64,000 bases of DNA from Haloferax sp. Q22 (GCF_001482285.1 NZ_LOEP01000016.1:248001-312000), one strand, 5' to 3'. Positions 50,636 through 61,094 are shown, counted from the stretch's first letter. The notes: a model not told the origin generated them from the sequence alone. Made by a program: numbers and translations.

Positions 50636-51412
50636 TCAGTCGTCGTCGAGCGATTCGAGAAAGGAGACGAGCGCGTCGTTGACGAGGCGCGACCGCTCGA
50701 CGGTGACGAGGTGGCGCGCGCCCGCGAACGACTCGAACTCGCCGCGCGGGAGTCCCTCGGCCAGCGCGCGACCGCCTTCGACCGGCCAGACCGGGTCGTC
50801 GCCGCCGTGAAGTACGAGCGTCGGAACCGTCACCTCGTAGAGCGGACCGGCGTCGTAGTCGACGACGGCTGCGGCCTGTGCGGCCCACGCCTCGGGGTTA
50901 GCGTCTTCCCGTTCGCGCCACGAGACGAGTTGCTCGACCACGTCCGGCTGTTCCGCGCGGAACTCCTCAGAGAGCGCCGGCGCGAGCGACTCGCGGAGCG
51001 CGGCCAGGTCGTCGGGCGCGGCGGAGAGCGGTTCGGGGTCGATTTCCGCTCCCGAGGCGGCGGTGCCGACGAGGACGAGGCTCCGAACGCGGTTCGTCGT
51101 CCGCGCGGCCTCCAGCGCGACCATCCCGCCGAGGCCGAAGCCGACGAGGTGAGCCTTCCGGACGTTCGCGTCCGCGAGGACGGCCACGAGGTCGGCGACG
51201 AGCGTCTCGACCGAGTACGGCCCCGCGGGCGCGGCGGAGCGGCCGGCTCCGCGGAGGTCGGTCACGAGACTTTCGTAGGGGCCGGCGACGGCGGCGTGCT
51301 GCCAGCCCCACTGCCACGCGCCGTAGCCCGCGTCGCCGACGAAGGCAACCGTCTCGCCGTCGCCCTCGCTGTCGTAGTACAGTTCGACCCCGTCCGCGAC
51401 TGCCGTGGGCAT
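50636..51412 (-). CDS. Alpha/beta-hydrolase-fold protein lacking the nucleophile serine
   Basis: The protein has 258 residues. Fold marks: DGVELYYDSEGDGETVAFVG, YESLVTDLRGAGRSAAPAGP, the elbow AHLVGFGLGGMVALEAARTT, LHGGDDPVWPVEGG (Asp) and GARHLVTVERSRLVNDAL (His). At the nucleophile position of GxSxG there is Gly93 (GFGLGG), so it cannot be a standard serine hydrolase. Asp and His are kept. Cofactor-free dioxygenases of this fold also use a non-Ser elbow in some cases, but the function here is open. Upstream in the same direction lies alaS (114 nt). Confidence 0.88.
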   Translation of the reverse strand: MPTAVADGVELYYDSEGDGETVAFVGDAGYGAWQWGWQHAAVAGPYESLVTDLRGAGRSAAPAGPYSVETLVADLVAVLADANVRKAHLVGFGLGGMVALEAARTTNRVRSLVLVGTAASGAEIDPEPLSAAPDDLAALRESLAPALSEEFRAEQPDVVEQLVSWREREDANPEAWAAQAAAVVDYDAGPLYEVTVPTLVLHGGDDPVWPVEGGRALAEGLPRGEFESFAGARHLVTVERSRLVNDALVSFLESLDDD

Positions 51413-51526
51413 ACCGTGGGCTCGGCGGGCGAGCGACTTAGGGCGTCCGTCTCGCGGACGCCGAGAAAGCGAGACCGAAACCGAAACTGAAACTGAAAGC
51501 GAACTCGGGTCGGGCGCGCGACCGAC

Positions 51527-54295
51527 TCAGGCGTTCAGAACCGCGCGGAGCACGTCGGGAGCCTCGTCGAGCGCGTCGTCGAGCGCGTCCACGTCGGGGC
51601 CGCCGCCCTGCGCGAAGTCCGCGGGGCCGCCGCCGCCGCCGCCGACCTTCCCGGCGAGTTGGCCGACGACCTGCCCGGCGTTGACGCCGACGCCGTCGGG
51701 AACGCCGACGACGAACTGGGCGCTCCCGCCCGCGGCGGAGCCGAGGACGGCGACTTTGCCCTCCTCGACCAGCGCGTTCGCGGTCGCACGGAGTTCGTCC
51801 GCGTCGCCGTCGAGGCGCTGGACGACGGCGGGCGTGCCGTCGATGTCGATTTCGTCGGCTCCCGCCGCGGCGCGCGCCTCGGCGAGTTCCGTCTTCAGGC
51901 GGTCGATGGTCTTGCCGCGTTCCTTCCACTCGGTGAAGAAGCGCTCTGCCGTCTCGGGCACGTCCGCAGGGTTCACGTCGAGCACGTCGGCCGCGCCGTA
52001 CAGCGCGTCCTCGGTGCGCTGGGTAGCCTCGATGGCCGCGTCGCCCGCCGCGAAGACGACGCGCTCGACGCCGTCCTGAACAGGCTCCGTGGTCAGCACC
52101 TTGATGACCCCGATGTCGCCGGTGCGCTTGACGTGGGTGCCGCCGCAGGCCTGCACGTCGGTGCCGACGTGGATGAGGCGAATCTGCTCGCCCGGCGGGA
52201 TACCGCCCTGATAGAGGTCGAAGCCGTGTTTCTTCTCGGCGTCGCGGCGGTCCGGCCACTCCTGTTTGACCGGGATGTTCCGCATCACGAGTTCGTTGGC
52301 GACGCGCTCGATCTGCTTGACCTCCTCGCGGGTGATGCGCTCGTAGTGGGTCACGTCGAGCCGCGAGCGGTCGACGCCCTTCGATGCGCCGGCCTGCCGG
52401 ATGTGGTCGCCGAGGACCGTCCGGATGGCGTGGCCGATGACGTGGGTCGCCGTGTGGTGGCGCATGAGCCGGCGGCGGCGCTCGGCGTCGAGTTGGCCGC
52501 GGACGAACTCGCCCTTACCGGGGTCGTCGTCGGTGCGGTGGAGCACCACGTCGCCCGCTATCTGTACGTCGGTCACTTCGACCGTCGTGTCGTCGGTGGC
52601 GAGCGAGCCGTGGTCGGCGGGCTGGCCGCCGCCCTCGGGGTAGAACATCGTCTGGTCGAGGACCACGTCGTAGCCCTCCTCGCGCTCGAACACGTCGAGA
52701 ACGACGGCCTCGAACTCGGTGCGCTCCTGGTCGTCGTAGTAGAGCTTGTCCGTCGCCGGTAGGTCGCCGAGGCGGTCGTCGCGCTCCGCGGCCTCGTCCT
52801 CGCCGTCGACCTGCTCGTGGCGGTCGGCGACGAGCGAGTAGAAGTCGTCGGGGATGTCGACGGTCGCGCCGCGCTCCTCGGCGATTTCCTGCACCATGTC
52901 GGGCTGGATGCCGTGGGAGTCGTACAGCTCGATAAGCTCGTCGAGCGGGATGGGCTCGTCCTTGTCGGCGTACTCGTCGGCGAGCTGCTGGACCTTGCGG
53001 GAGCCGCGTTCGAGCGTCTTTCTGTACTTGCGCTCCTCGCTGCGGACGATGTCGCGGATGGTGTCGCGGTTCTGGTAGTCGAGGCGCTCGGCCTGCATGT
53101 CCACGAGTTCGTCGAGCGGGGCGTCCACGCCGAGGTTGTCCACGAGGCGCTTGGTGCGCCGGAGGACCATGCGGGCGAGGTAGCCCGTCCCGACGTTCGA
53201 GGGAACGATGCCGTCGCCGAACATGTACGCGAGGGTGCGGCAGTGGTCCGCGATGGCGTAGATGTCTTCGAGCGGGCGGAGCAGCGCGGTGAGTTCGGAC
53301 TCGTCGACGCCGAGTTCGCCCGCGACTTCGGCGCGCGCGGTGGCGAGGTCGTCGATTTCGTCGATGTCGAGGTGGCCAGAGAGCTTCGCCGCGCGGTGGA
53401 TGAGTTCCTCCTCCTCGTCGGTGTGTTCGATGCCGACGTTGTCCTTCAGGAACTCTATCATGTCGGGGTAGACGGCCTCGTACACCGTCGGCGTCCCCTG
53501 CGACACCCACGTCCACCGTTCGAGTCCGTAGCCGGTGTCGACGATGTAGGTGTCCATCGGCGAGTAGGTGTTGCCGTCCTTGAGTTCGTACTCGCCCTCC
53601 GGGTCCTGCTTCATCGACATGAAGACGAGAGTGGCGAGTTCCGCGCCGCGGTAGAGGACTTCGAAAGCCGGACCGGCGTTGCCGCCGCCGACCCACGGGT
53701 CCTCGATGTAGGTGATTTCGGAGATGTCCGCGCCGAGCGACTCGAAGAACTCGTCGCAGAGACGGACCGTCTCGTCCTTCCAGTAGACCTCGCCCTCGTA
53801 GGCGTACTTGTCGCCGGCCTCCTCGCGGGCGTTGAACGCGTGGTGGGCCATCATCTCGAACGCCATCGTGTGGCGGCCGGTCTTGCCCACGTTGTCGATG
53901 TCCTGCATCCGGATGCAGGGCTGGGAGACGGTCAGCGGGTTAGCCGGTGGCGGCGTCTCGCCGGACGTGACGAGCGGCTGGAAGTCGTAGATAGATGCCT
54001 GCGTCAAGAGCACGTCGTCGCGCCAGCGGTTCGCGGCGACCGGGTAGGGGTCGATGCGCTCGTGGTCGTGTTCCTCGAAGAAAGAGAGGAACTTCTCGCG
54101 CATCTCTTCGAGGGTGTACTCCTCGTCGAAGCCGGGGTTGTCGATGAAGGTGTAGTCGTCGGCGGGCGGTTCACCGCACGTCTCGCGGTCGGGGTCTCGT
54201 GTCCAGAAGTGGACGCCCGTCACGGGGCATTGCTTCCGGTAGAAGCCCTCCTCCTCGAAGTAGTCGAGGCGGTACTCCGCTTCGAGTTCGCTCAT
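51527..54295 (-). CDS. alaS: Alanyl-tRNA synthetase, archaeal type
   Basis: The protein has 922 residues from the ATG at 54295 (a TTG two codons earlier is less likely). The N-terminal archaeal extension with Cys/His residues ([20 protein letters not shown]) leads into the class II core ([51 protein letters not shown]). The editing domain has [13 protein letters not shown] and [10 protein letters not shown], the zinc-like HxxxH ... CxxxH site. The C-terminal DHHA1 domain with the Gly-rich loop [15 protein letters not shown] closes it. It charges tRNA-Ala and removes mis-attached Ser or Gly. Confidence 0.97.
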   Translation of the reverse strand: MSELEAEYRLDYFEEEGFYRKQCPVTGVHFWTRDPDRETCGEPPADDYTFIDNPGFDEEYTLEEMREKFLSFFEEHDHERIDPYPVAANRWRDDVLLTQASIYDFQPLVTSGETPPPANPLTVSQPCIRMQDIDNVGKTGRHTMAFEMMAHHAFNAREEAGDKYAYEGEVYWKDETVRLCDEFFESLGADISEITYIEDPWVGGGNAGPAFEVLYRGAELATLVFMSMKQDPEGEYELKDGNTYSPMDTYIVDTGYGLERWTWVSQGTPTVYEAVYPDMIEFLKDNVGIEHTDEEEELIHRAAKLSGHLDIDEIDDLATARAEVAGELGVDESELTALLRPLEDIYAIADHCRTLAYMFGDGIVPSNVGTGYLARMVLRRTKRLVDNLGVDAPLDELVDMQAERLDYQNRDTIRDIVRSEERKYRKTLERGSRKVQQLADEYADKDEPIPLDELIELYDSHGIQPDMVQEIAEERGATVDIPDDFYSLVADRHEQVDGEDEAAERDDRLGDLPATDKLYYDDQERTEFEAVVLDVFEREEGYDVVLDQTMFYPEGGGQPADHGSLATDDTTVEVTDVQIAGDVVLHRTDDDPGKGEFVRGQLDAERRRRLMRHHTATHVIGHAIRTVLGDHIRQAGASKGVDRSRLDVTHYERITREEVKQIERVANELVMRNIPVKQEWPDRRDAEKKHGFDLYQGGIPPGEQIRLIHVGTDVQACGGTHVKRTGDIGVIKVLTTEPVQDGVERVVFAAGDAAIEATQRTEDALYGAADVLDVNPADVPETAERFFTEWKERGKTIDRLKTELAEARAAAGADEIDIDGTPAVVQRLDGDADELRATANALVEEGKVAVLGSAAGGSAQFVVGVPDGVGVNAGQVVGQLAGKVGGGGGGPADFAQGGGPDVDALDDALDEAPDVLRAVLNA

Positions 54296-54417
54296 TGCCA
54301 AACTCTGGTCTACCGTCGGGTAAAACAGTTCCGGGAAATGGGCGCAGACGCCCGATTCCCCTCAATTTCGCCCGCACGGGCCGTGTCGTTCTTTTCCCTC
54401 CCGAGCCAACGAGGAGT

Positions 54418-54903
54418 ATGGAACTCGCCTCGCTCCGGCGGCGGCCGGCGGTCGAACTGCTCGCGTGGGTCGTCCTCGCGCAACTCGCGGGCGCGCTCGG
54501 AAGCGTCTTCACCGTGACCGCAATCGGGTCGTGGTACGCGACGCTCACCCGCCCGTGGTTCGCCCCGCCGAACTGGGTGTTCGGTCCAGTCTGGGTGACG
54601 CTGTTCGCCCTGATGAGCGTCGCCGCGTGGCTCGTCTCCCGGCGCGACCACCCCCGCCGCGAACGGGCGCTGGCCGTCTTCGTCGGCCACCTCGTCGTCA
54701 ACGTCGCGTGGTCCGCGGCGTTCTTCGGACTGCAGTCGCCCGCGCTCGGCCTCGCGGTCATCGCGGTCCTCCTCCTCGCGATTCTGGCGACGATGCGCGA
54801 GTTCGCCGCCGTGGACCGACGCGCCGCCGCGCTCTTGGCCCCCTACCTCCTGTGGACGTGTTTCGCCACCGTACTCAACTACGGCTTCTGGTCGTTAAAC
54901 TGA
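54418..54903 (+). CDS. TspO/MBR-family tryptophan-rich membrane protein
   Basis: The protein has 161 residues from the ATG at 54418. It has five membrane helices and the TspO marks: SWYATLTRPWFAPPNWVFGP (WY..L.KP.W.PP...FG.VW), VWVTLFALMSVAAWLV, NVAWSAAFFGLQSPAL and PYLLWTCFATVLNYGFW. TspO binds porphyrins and lipids, and in bacteria it tunes pigment or stress responses to oxygen and light. The archaeal role is not known. It is divergent from alaS with 122 nt between starts. Confidence 0.93.
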   Translation: MELASLRRRPAVELLAWVVLAQLAGALGSVFTVTAIGSWYATLTRPWFAPPNWVFGPVWVTLFALMSVAAWLVSRRDHPRRERALAVFVGHLVVNVAWSAAFFGLQSPALGLAVIAVLLLAILATMREFAAVDRRAAALLAPYLLWTCFATVLNYGFWSLN

Positions 54904-55023
54904 GTAATTCGGCACGTCGTCCCGGCCACGACCCCGACGCGAACGACGCACGGGTCGTTCTTGGTCATTGGAAACATGCCGCAACGATTATAGTTCTCGT
55001 TATCGTTCGATAGGAGGACTGCC

Positions 55024-57300
55024 GTGCACGCGACGGAACCAACGGTTTTCGTGGACGACGACTTCGACGATATCGACCTCGGCGACGGGATCACGGTGGC
55101 GTCAACGAGTGACGAGAGCGACCCGTTCGACGCCGCCTGCGTCGTGGTCACGGACCCCGACGCGACGGTTCCCGACGGCGTGCCGACGATTCTGTACACC
55201 GACGCCCCTCCAGCCACTGTCGAGCGACCCGAGCGGTTCGACGCCTACGTCGACCGCGGCGACCGCTCCGGGCTCGAATCGCAGGTTCGATGGGTGCTCG
55301 CATCAACCACCGACAGAGACGCCGAAGCGGTGGCAACGGCCCGAAACGACGCCGAGTGGGACCGGCTCAAGCGGCTCTACGAGGGGACGACGGACCTCAT
55401 CGCGGCCGAAACGGTCGAGGAGCTCTACGAGCGCGCCATCGGCCTCACGGAGCACATCCTCGAGTTCGACAACACCTCGTTTTTCGTCCACGACGGAGAC
55501 AGCTTCTACGTCACCGCCAACAACGACGACATGGCCGGAACGGGACCGATTCCCTCGGACACGGGGCTGCTCGGGGAGACGCACCGGACCAAACGCTCGT
55601 TTCTCGTGGACGACGTGCGCGACCACCCCGCGGCCGACCCCGACGACCCCGCGTACCGCTCGGCGGTGAGCGTCGCGCTGGGCGACGACGGTGTGTTTCA
55701 GGCCATCTCCAACGAGGTCGGCGCGTACGACGAGACCGACCTCACGCTGGCCGAACTCCTCGTGTCGTACGTCTCCGAGACGCGGAGCCGCATCGAGTCC
55801 GAGGCCGCGCTTCGACAGAGCCGCGAGCAGATAGAGCGCCTTCACCGGGGAGCCACCGAACTGGCCGCGGCGACGAGCCTCGACGAACTGTTCGAGCGGA
55901 CCGTCGAAATCACGGACGACATCCTCGAGTTCGACATCAGCTACGTGGGCGTCGTCGAGGACGGCTACATCGTTCCGGCGGCTATCTCGTCGGACGCGCC
56001 GGCCGACGGGGCGGAGCGCGTCCCCCTCGACGACGGGGGCATCGCGGCCGAGGTGTACCTGTCGGGGAGTACCGACATCACCGACGACGTGCGCGACCAC
56101 CCCGAGGCGCGGCCGGTCAAGCGGATGTACCGCGCGGTCCTGAGCGTCCCCATCGGGGACCTCGGCGTCTTCCAAGCGACGACGTTCACGCCCGGCGCGT
56201 TCGACGAGCGAGACGCGGAACTGACGGAACTCCTCATGGCGCACGTCGCGGTCACGGCCGAGCGCATCCGCGCGGAATCGCGGCTCAGGGAGGAACGCGA
56301 CCGGTCGACCGCGCTGTTCGAACACGTCTCCGACGCCGCCGTCGCCTACGACGTGGCGGGGGGCGCGCTCACGGTGCGCGACGTGAACCGGGCGTTCCAG
56401 TCGGCCTTCGGCTACGACGCCGACGACGTGGTCGGCAGCGACCTCCTCGGGCGAATCGTCCCGCCGGAACCCGACCCGGACCCAGTACCAGAACCGGGCG
56501 CGGACGAAACCATCCCCGAACTCCTCGTCGCCGCCGGCGAGAGCTACCGCGGGGAGGTCCGCCGCCGGACCGAAGCCGGCGTCCGCGAGTTCATCCTGAA
56601 CGTCGTCCCGCTGTCGCCCGGCGAAGAGCGCGGGTCGGGCTACGCCATCTACACCGACATCACGGAGCGGAAGACCCGCGAAAGTGAGTTAAAGCGACAG
56701 AACGAGCGATTGGAGGAGTTCGCGAACATCGTGAGCCACGACCTCCGGAACCCGCTTTCGGTCGCCCGCGGGAACCTTGACCTCGCCCGCGAGACCGGCG
56801 ATGAGTCGCGGTTCGACACGGCCAAGCGGGCGCTCGAACAGATGGAGGAACTCATCGACGACCTACTGTCGCTCGCCCGCCGCGGCCAACTGGTCGACGA
56901 GACGGAGCGCGTGGACCTCGGGGCGGTCGCCCGACAGGCGTGGGCGACGACCGACACCGCCGACGCCGAGTTAGTCACCTGCCAGTCGGTCGTCGTTGAC
57001 GCCGACGAGGACCGCCTCGCCGAACTGCTCGCCAACCTGTTTCGGAACGCGGTCGAACACGCCGGCCCCGACGTTCGCGTCGAGGTCGGTGGCGTCGACG
57101 GCGGCTTCTACGTCGAAGACGACGGCCCCGGCATCGACCCCGAGCGCCGCGACGAGGTGTTCGAACCCGGCGAGACGACCGGCGACGACGGCATCGGCTA
57201 CGGGCTCGCAATCGTCGAATCCATCGCCGAGGCCCACGGCTGGTCGGCTATCGTGACTTCGGGGACGGCGGGCGGCGCGCGCTTCGAGTTCCGGGCGTGA
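55024..57300 (+). CDS. Sensor histidine kinase: receiver-like N-terminus, two GAF, PAS, HisKA, HATPase
   Basis: The protein has 758 residues from a GTG. Residues 1-92 recall a response-receiver shape without a clear phosphoacceptor Asp (ACVVVTDPDATVPDGVPTIL). GAF1 is about 116-260 and GAF2 about 263-415, near-duplicates of each other (both contain DDVRDHP and a VSVxGDxGVFQA-like strand). PAS is about 420-545 (DVNRAFQSAFGYDADDVVGS). The H-box is EFANIVSHDLRNPLSVARGN with His572. The ATPase has NLFRNAVEHAG (about 671) and the G boxes EDDGPGIDPERRDEVF and GIGYGLAIVESI. There are no membrane helices, so it is a soluble sensor. No response regulator is adjacent; the output partner is unknown. Confidence 0.92.
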   Translation: MHATEPTVFVDDDFDDIDLGDGITVASTSDESDPFDAACVVVTDPDATVPDGVPTILYTDAPPATVERPERFDAYVDRGDRSGLESQVRWVLASTTDRDAEAVATARNDAEWDRLKRLYEGTTDLIAAETVEELYERAIGLTEHILEFDNTSFFVHDGDSFYVTANNDDMAGTGPIPSDTGLLGETHRTKRSFLVDDVRDHPAADPDDPAYRSAVSVALGDDGVFQAISNEVGAYDETDLTLAELLVSYVSETRSRIESEAALRQSREQIERLHRGATELAAATSLDELFERTVEITDDILEFDISYVGVVEDGYIVPAAISSDAPADGAERVPLDDGGIAAEVYLSGSTDITDDVRDHPEARPVKRMYRAVLSVPIGDLGVFQATTFTPGAFDERDAELTELLMAHVAVTAERIRAESRLREERDRSTALFEHVSDAAVAYDVAGGALTVRDVNRAFQSAFGYDADDVVGSDLLGRIVPPEPDPDPVPEPGADETIPELLVAAGESYRGEVRRRTEAGVREFILNVVPLSPGEERGSGYAIYTDITERKTRESELKRQNERLEEFANIVSHDLRNPLSVARGNLDLARETGDESRFDTAKRALEQMEELIDDLLSLARRGQLVDETERVDLGAVARQAWATTDTADAELVTCQSVVVDADEDRLAELLANLFRNAVEHAGPDVRVEVGGVDGGFYVEDDGPGIDPERRDEVFEPGETTGDDGIGYGLAIVESIAEAHGWSAIVTSGTAGGARFEFRA

Positions 57301-57357
57301 GGCGAAAACGAGGAGAGACCGGAGAGCGCCGCGGCCGGCGCGGCCGAGTGCTTCAGT

Positions 57358-58341
57358 TCAGTTCTGCGAGAGCGCGAGCGACGCGAGGAGCGCTTCGAGT
57401 TGGACCTGCTCGTTCGCGCCCTCGGAGATTCGGTAGTCGGCCTCGCCGATGCGCTCCATGAGGCGGACGGCCTCGCGCTCGTCGAGGTCGAACTCCCAGA
57501 CGGAGCGGTGAAGCTGGTCGATGATGTCGCCGCCGGCCATCCCGGTGTCGACGATGAGCGTCTCTAACTGCTTTCGCGCGGTCGTGAACTCGCCGTCGAT
57601 GGCGGCTCGGACCATCTCTTCGATATCCTCCGGGCGGGCCGTCGAGGTGATCATGTAGACGGCCTCCTCGTCGACGACCTCGCCGGTCGTCGCGGCGGCC
57701 TGCAGGGAGTTGATGGCGCGGCGCATGTCGCCGCCGGCGGCGTAGACGAGCGCGTCGAGGCCGTCCTCGGTGAGCTCGATGTCCTCGGCCGCGGCGATGT
57801 CGCGGACCTGCTCCGCGACGGCGTCGTCACCGAGCGGGGAGAAGCGGAACACCGCACAGCGCGACTGGATGGGGTCGATAATCTTCGAGGAGTAGTTACA
57901 CGAGAGGATGAAGCGCGTGTTGTCGGAGAACTGCTCCATCGTCCGGCGGAGCGCCGATTGCGCGTCGTTCGTCAGCGAGTCGGCCTCGTCGAGGAAGATG
58001 ACGCGGTAGTCGTGGCCGCCGAACGACGAGCGCGCGAAGTTCTTGATGCGGTCGCGGACCACGTCGATGCCGCGCTCGTCGGAGGCGTTGAGTTCGAGGA
58101 AGTTGCCGCGCCAGTCGTCGCCGTAGATGGCGCGGGCGATGGCGGTCGCGGAGGTGGTCTTGCCGACGCCCGCCGGTCCCGCGAACAGGAGGTGCGGCAG
58201 GTCGTCGCGCTCGATGTAGCTCCGCAGGCGCTCGACGATGTCGTCCTGCCCGTAGACGTCGTCGAAGGTCTGCGGTCGGTACTTCTCGATCCAGATTTCA
58301 CGACCCGCCGGGGCGTCGCCCGACTCCGCGGCCTCGCTCAT
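57358..58341 (-). CDS. rfcA: Replication factor C small subunit
   Basis: The protein has 327 residues from the ATG at 58341; the longer upstream frame is Arg/Pro noise. AAA+ marks: [20 protein letters not shown] (RFC box II), [15 protein letters not shown] (Walker A), [20 protein letters not shown] (Walker B and box), [18 protein letters not shown] (sensor 1 and SRC arginine finger) and [13 protein letters not shown] (sensor 2). It loads the PCNA clamp with the large subunit. No intein interrupts it, unlike some archaeal rfc genes. Divergent from samp2 (149 nt between starts). Confidence 0.96.
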   Translation of the reverse strand: MSEAAESGDAPAGREIWIEKYRPQTFDDVYGQDDIVERLRSYIERDDLPHLLFAGPAGVGKTTSATAIARAIYGDDWRGNFLELNASDERGIDVVRDRIKNFARSSFGGHDYRVIFLDEADSLTNDAQSALRRTMEQFSDNTRFILSCNYSSKIIDPIQSRCAVFRFSPLGDDAVAEQVRDIAAAEDIELTEDGLDALVYAAGGDMRRAINSLQAAATTGEVVDEEAVYMITSTARPEDIEEMVRAAIDGEFTTARKQLETLIVDTGMAGGDIIDQLHRSVWEFDLDEREAVRLMERIGEADYRISEGANEQVQLEALLASLALSQN

Positions 58342-58490
58342 ATCCGTTCTACCGACCGCCCCGCACATAAACCGTGCGAGACGGAGAGCCGGCGTGACAC
58401 CGATCCGTCGGCGGGGCGAAGCCGGGTCGCGGGGCCGTCGGGGCGGCCGAAGCCGACGGACTGAAACCCGCGCCCGCCCCACGAGCCACC

Positions 58491-58691
58491 ATGAACGTGA
58501 CCGTCGAGGTCGTCGGCGAGGAGACCAGCGAGGTCGCCGTCGGCGACGACGGGACCTACGCGGACCTCGTGCGGGCGGTGGACCTCAGCCCCCACGAGGT
58601 GACCGTCCTCGTCGACGGTCGCCCCGTCCCCGAAGACCAGCCCGTCAAAGTCGACCGCGTGAAGGTGCTCCGCCTCATCAAGGGCGGGTAG
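58491..58691 (+). CDS. samp2: Ubiquitin-like small archaeal modifier protein SAMP2
   Basis: The protein has 66 residues with a beta-grasp fold ending in Gly65-Gly66, the activation end used by the E1-like UbaA. It is attached to lysines of target proteins and also gives sulfur for tRNA thiolation (established in Haloferax). It matches the SAMP2 sequence that I remember from H. volcanii almost residue for residue, including Lys58 ([13 protein letters not shown]), the site of poly-SAMP2 chains. It precedes the GNAT gene by 8 nt, so both are likely cotranscribed. Confidence 0.95.
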   Translation: MNVTVEVVGEETSEVAVGDDGTYADLVRAVDLSPHEVTVLVDGRPVPEDQPVKVDRVKVLRLIKGG

Positions 58692-58699
58692 TCGGCGAC

Positions 58700-59188
58700 A
58701 TGGACGACACCGAGAGAGACCTCGAAACCACCACCCTCGAACGCGACGACGGAGTCCGCGTCCGCGAGGGCGACCCCGACGAACTGGTAGGCGTGATGCG
58801 CGTCCTCGACGCCGGACTGCTCGAAGCCGACGCGGATGAGGTCCGCGACCGACTGGCCGCCGGCGACTGCCTCGTCGCCGAGGCGTCCGGCCGGGTGGTC
58901 GGCGCGCTGGTGCTCGACGGCGACTACATCGACGCCGTGGCCGCCTCCCCGAGTCGCCGCGGGCGAGGCGTCGGAACCGCGCTCGTCCGGGCGGCGCTCG
59001 ACCGCCGGGGGCGACTCGCCGCCGACTTCGACGGCGGCGTCCGACCGTTCTACGAGTCGCTCGGATTCGACATCGAGGTGCGGGGTGGGGATGGGGAGGA
59101 GGATGGGGATAGAGATGAGGACGAGGGAGCGGTCGCAGACACCGGCGCGGGCGACGACCGATTTCGTGGCGTCCTGCGGGACGAGTAG
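58700..59188 (+). CDS. GNAT-family N-acetyltransferase with acidic tail
   Basis: The protein has 162 residues from the ATG at 58700, eight bases after samp2. The acetyl-CoA motif A is DAVAASPSRRGRGVGTALVR, followed by VRPFYESLGFDI (motif B). The tail from about residue 130 is Gly/Glu/Asp low complexity, encoded by a GGGGATGGGGAGG-like repeat at about 59085-59120. The target (amine of a small molecule or protein) is unknown; cotranscription with a lysine-modifying ubiquitin-like protein invites the idea of lysine acetylation, without proof. Confidence 0.88.
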   Translation: MDDTERDLETTTLERDDGVRVREGDPDELVGVMRVLDAGLLEADADEVRDRLAAGDCLVAEASGRVVGALVLDGDYIDAVAASPSRRGRGVGTALVRAALDRRGRLAADFDGGVRPFYESLGFDIEVRGGDGEEDGDRDEDEGAVADTGAGDDRFRGVLRDE

Positions 59189-59266
59189 CGGCCTCCCGTA
59201 GTTGTTGAATGTTACCAACCGACACAGATTTAGCCGCTGGTCGTCAAGCGCTAGGGAGTCAAGCCC

Positions 59267-59647
59267 ATGGCAAAGCGAGACCGGAGCGAGCGTATCCTGA
59301 CCGACTGGGACCGCGTTTTTGACGCGCTCTCCGACCCGTCGCGCCGCTACGTGTTGGAGTATCTCCACGACCGGTCGGAGCCGGCGTCGGTCTGGGACCT
59401 CGCGGTCGCCCTCGCGGTGCGGACGACCGACCTCCCACCCGACGAGGTGGACGTGCAGGTCGTCCAGCAGGCCGAGGTCGGCATCGTCCACGTCCACCTG
59501 CCGAAGCTTCAGGCCGCGGACCTCGTCGAGGCCGCGGGAGACAGCGTCTCGTTGACCGAGCACGCGGAGACGCTCCCGCTTTTCACGCCGGCGTACCGCG
59601 GGGTCGTCAGACCGGTCGGCGACGAAGAAGAGACGCGAGAGCCCTGA
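59267..59647 (+). CDS. Winged-helix protein of the DUF7344-like family
   Basis: The protein has 126 residues. It begins with WDRVFDALSDPSRRYVLEYL, the start used by many haloarchaeal HTH proteins of the DUF7344 type. ASVWDLAVALAV and VGIVHVHLPKLQAADLVEAA complete the wing helix, with VHLPKL the recognition-like helix. No ligand domain. It converges with the phosphohexomutase gene (11 nt between stops). Its target is unknown. Confidence 0.85.
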   Translation: MAKRDRSERILTDWDRVFDALSDPSRRYVLEYLHDRSEPASVWDLAVALAVRTTDLPPDEVDVQVVQQAEVGIVHVHLPKLQAADLVEAAGDSVSLTEHAETLPLFTPAYRGVVRPVGDEEETREP

Positions 59648-59658
59648 TATCGGCCCGC

Positions 59659-61032
59659 TCAGACGAGCGGTTCGACGAGTTCGCGGCCGGCTTCGAGGAG
59701 CGACGAAACCGCGTCTTCGCTCCCGGCTTCCGCGTAGACGCGCATCTTCGGCTCCGTCCCCGAGGGGCGGACGAGAAGCCACGAACCGTCTTCTAAGAGG
59801 AGTTTGAAGCCGTCGAGCGTGACGACCTTGGCGATGTCGCGGCCGGCGACCGTCTCGGGGAGCACGTCCTCTAGCTCGCCGATGACGCGCGCCTTCTCGG
59901 AGTCGGGGCAGGCGACGCTTATCTTGTCAGCGACGATTTCGCCGTGTTCGGCCTCGATGCGGTCGAGACGGGCGTCGAAGTCCTCCTCGGCGGTTGCAGC
60001 GGCCGCGAGCAGGCCCATGAGGACGCCGTCCTTCTCGCGGACGTGCCCGCGGACCGAGAAGCCACCGGACTCCTCGCCGCCCATGAGCGCGTCGTGTTCG
60101 CGCATGCCGTCTGCGACCCACTTGAATCCGACCGCGGTCTCGAACACCTCCTCACCGTGGGCCTCGGCGATGCGGTCGATGAGGAATGTGGTCGAGACGG
60201 TCCGGATGGCCGGTCCGGAGTCGGATTCGAGCAGGTAGTCGTAGACGGCGGCGAAAAAGAGGTTCTCGTCGAGGACGCCGCGGTCGGGCGTGGCGATACC
60301 GATGCGGTCGGCGTCGCCGTCGTTGGCGACACCGAGGTCCGCGTCATGTTCGGCCATCGCCTCGGCGAGGCCGCCGAGGTTCTCGGCCGAGGGTTCCGGC
60401 GAGATGCCGCCGAAGTCGGCGTCGCGCTCACAGCGCAGGCGAATGACCTCCGCGCCGGCGGCTTCGAGGAGCGCGTCGGTGACGCCGCGGCCGCTGCCGT
60501 GCATGGCGTCGTAGACGACCGTGAGGTCCGAGAGGTCGTCGCCGACGAGGTCCATGGCGTGGTCGGCGTGCGGCGAGACCACGTCGACGCGCTCGATGGT
60601 CCCGCGTTCGGACTCGGGCAGGAGGTCCGGTTCGGCGAGTCGCTCGGCGACCGCGTCGGTCACGTCGGGGAGCGCCGGCGCGCCGTCGGAGGGGATGAAC
60701 TTCACGCCGTTGTACTCCGGCGGGTTGTGCGAGGCCGTGACCATGAGCGCCCCCGAGAGGCCGCGCTCGGCGATGGCGTAGGCGACGAGCGGGGTGGGGC
60801 AGTCCCGCTCGGGCAGGAGCACGTCGAAACCGTTGCCGGCGACGACCTCGGCGAGCGACTCCGCGAAGCCGGGCGAGGTCTCGCGGGCGTCGTAGCCGAC
60901 GAGCACCGGGGCGGTGAAACCTTCGTCGGCGAGGTAGTCGGCGACGGCCTGTCCGACGATGCGGACGCGGTCGTCGGTGAAGGTGTCGAGCGTGGCGCGC
61001 CACCCGTCGGTCCCGAATGAGATTTCGTCCAT
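59659..61032 (-). CDS. Phosphoglucomutase/phosphomannomutase-family phosphohexomutase
   Basis: The protein has 457 residues. The active-site serine is Ser101 in ALMVTASHNPPEYNGVKF. The metal loop is GVANDGDADRIGIATPD. The sugar-ring loop is MGGEESGGFSVRGH. The phosphate-binding end is LVRPSGTEPKMRVYAEA. All four domains are present. Specificity (glucose, mannose or glucosamine phosphate) cannot be set from this; GlmM-like and PGM-like members exist side by side in haloarchaea. It would feed sugar nucleotide synthesis for glycans of the cell surface. Confidence 0.94.
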   Translation of the reverse strand: MDEISFGTDGWRATLDTFTDDRVRIVGQAVADYLADEGFTAPVLVGYDARETSPGFAESLAEVVAGNGFDVLLPERDCPTPLVAYAIAERGLSGALMVTASHNPPEYNGVKFIPSDGAPALPDVTDAVAERLAEPDLLPESERGTIERVDVVSPHADHAMDLVGDDLSDLTVVYDAMHGSGRGVTDALLEAAGAEVIRLRCERDADFGGISPEPSAENLGGLAEAMAEHDADLGVANDGDADRIGIATPDRGVLDENLFFAAVYDYLLESDSGPAIRTVSTTFLIDRIAEAHGEEVFETAVGFKWVADGMREHDALMGGEESGGFSVRGHVREKDGVLMGLLAAAATAEEDFDARLDRIEAEHGEIVADKISVACPDSEKARVIGELEDVLPETVAGRDIAKVVTLDGFKLLLEDGSWLLVRPSGTEPKMRVYAEAGSEDAVSSLLEAGRELVEPLV

Positions 61033-61094
61033 ACGCGCACCACTCCGCGGCGGGGCAAAAAACTACGTTACGAGCCGACGGGTGGGGGGCGCCC

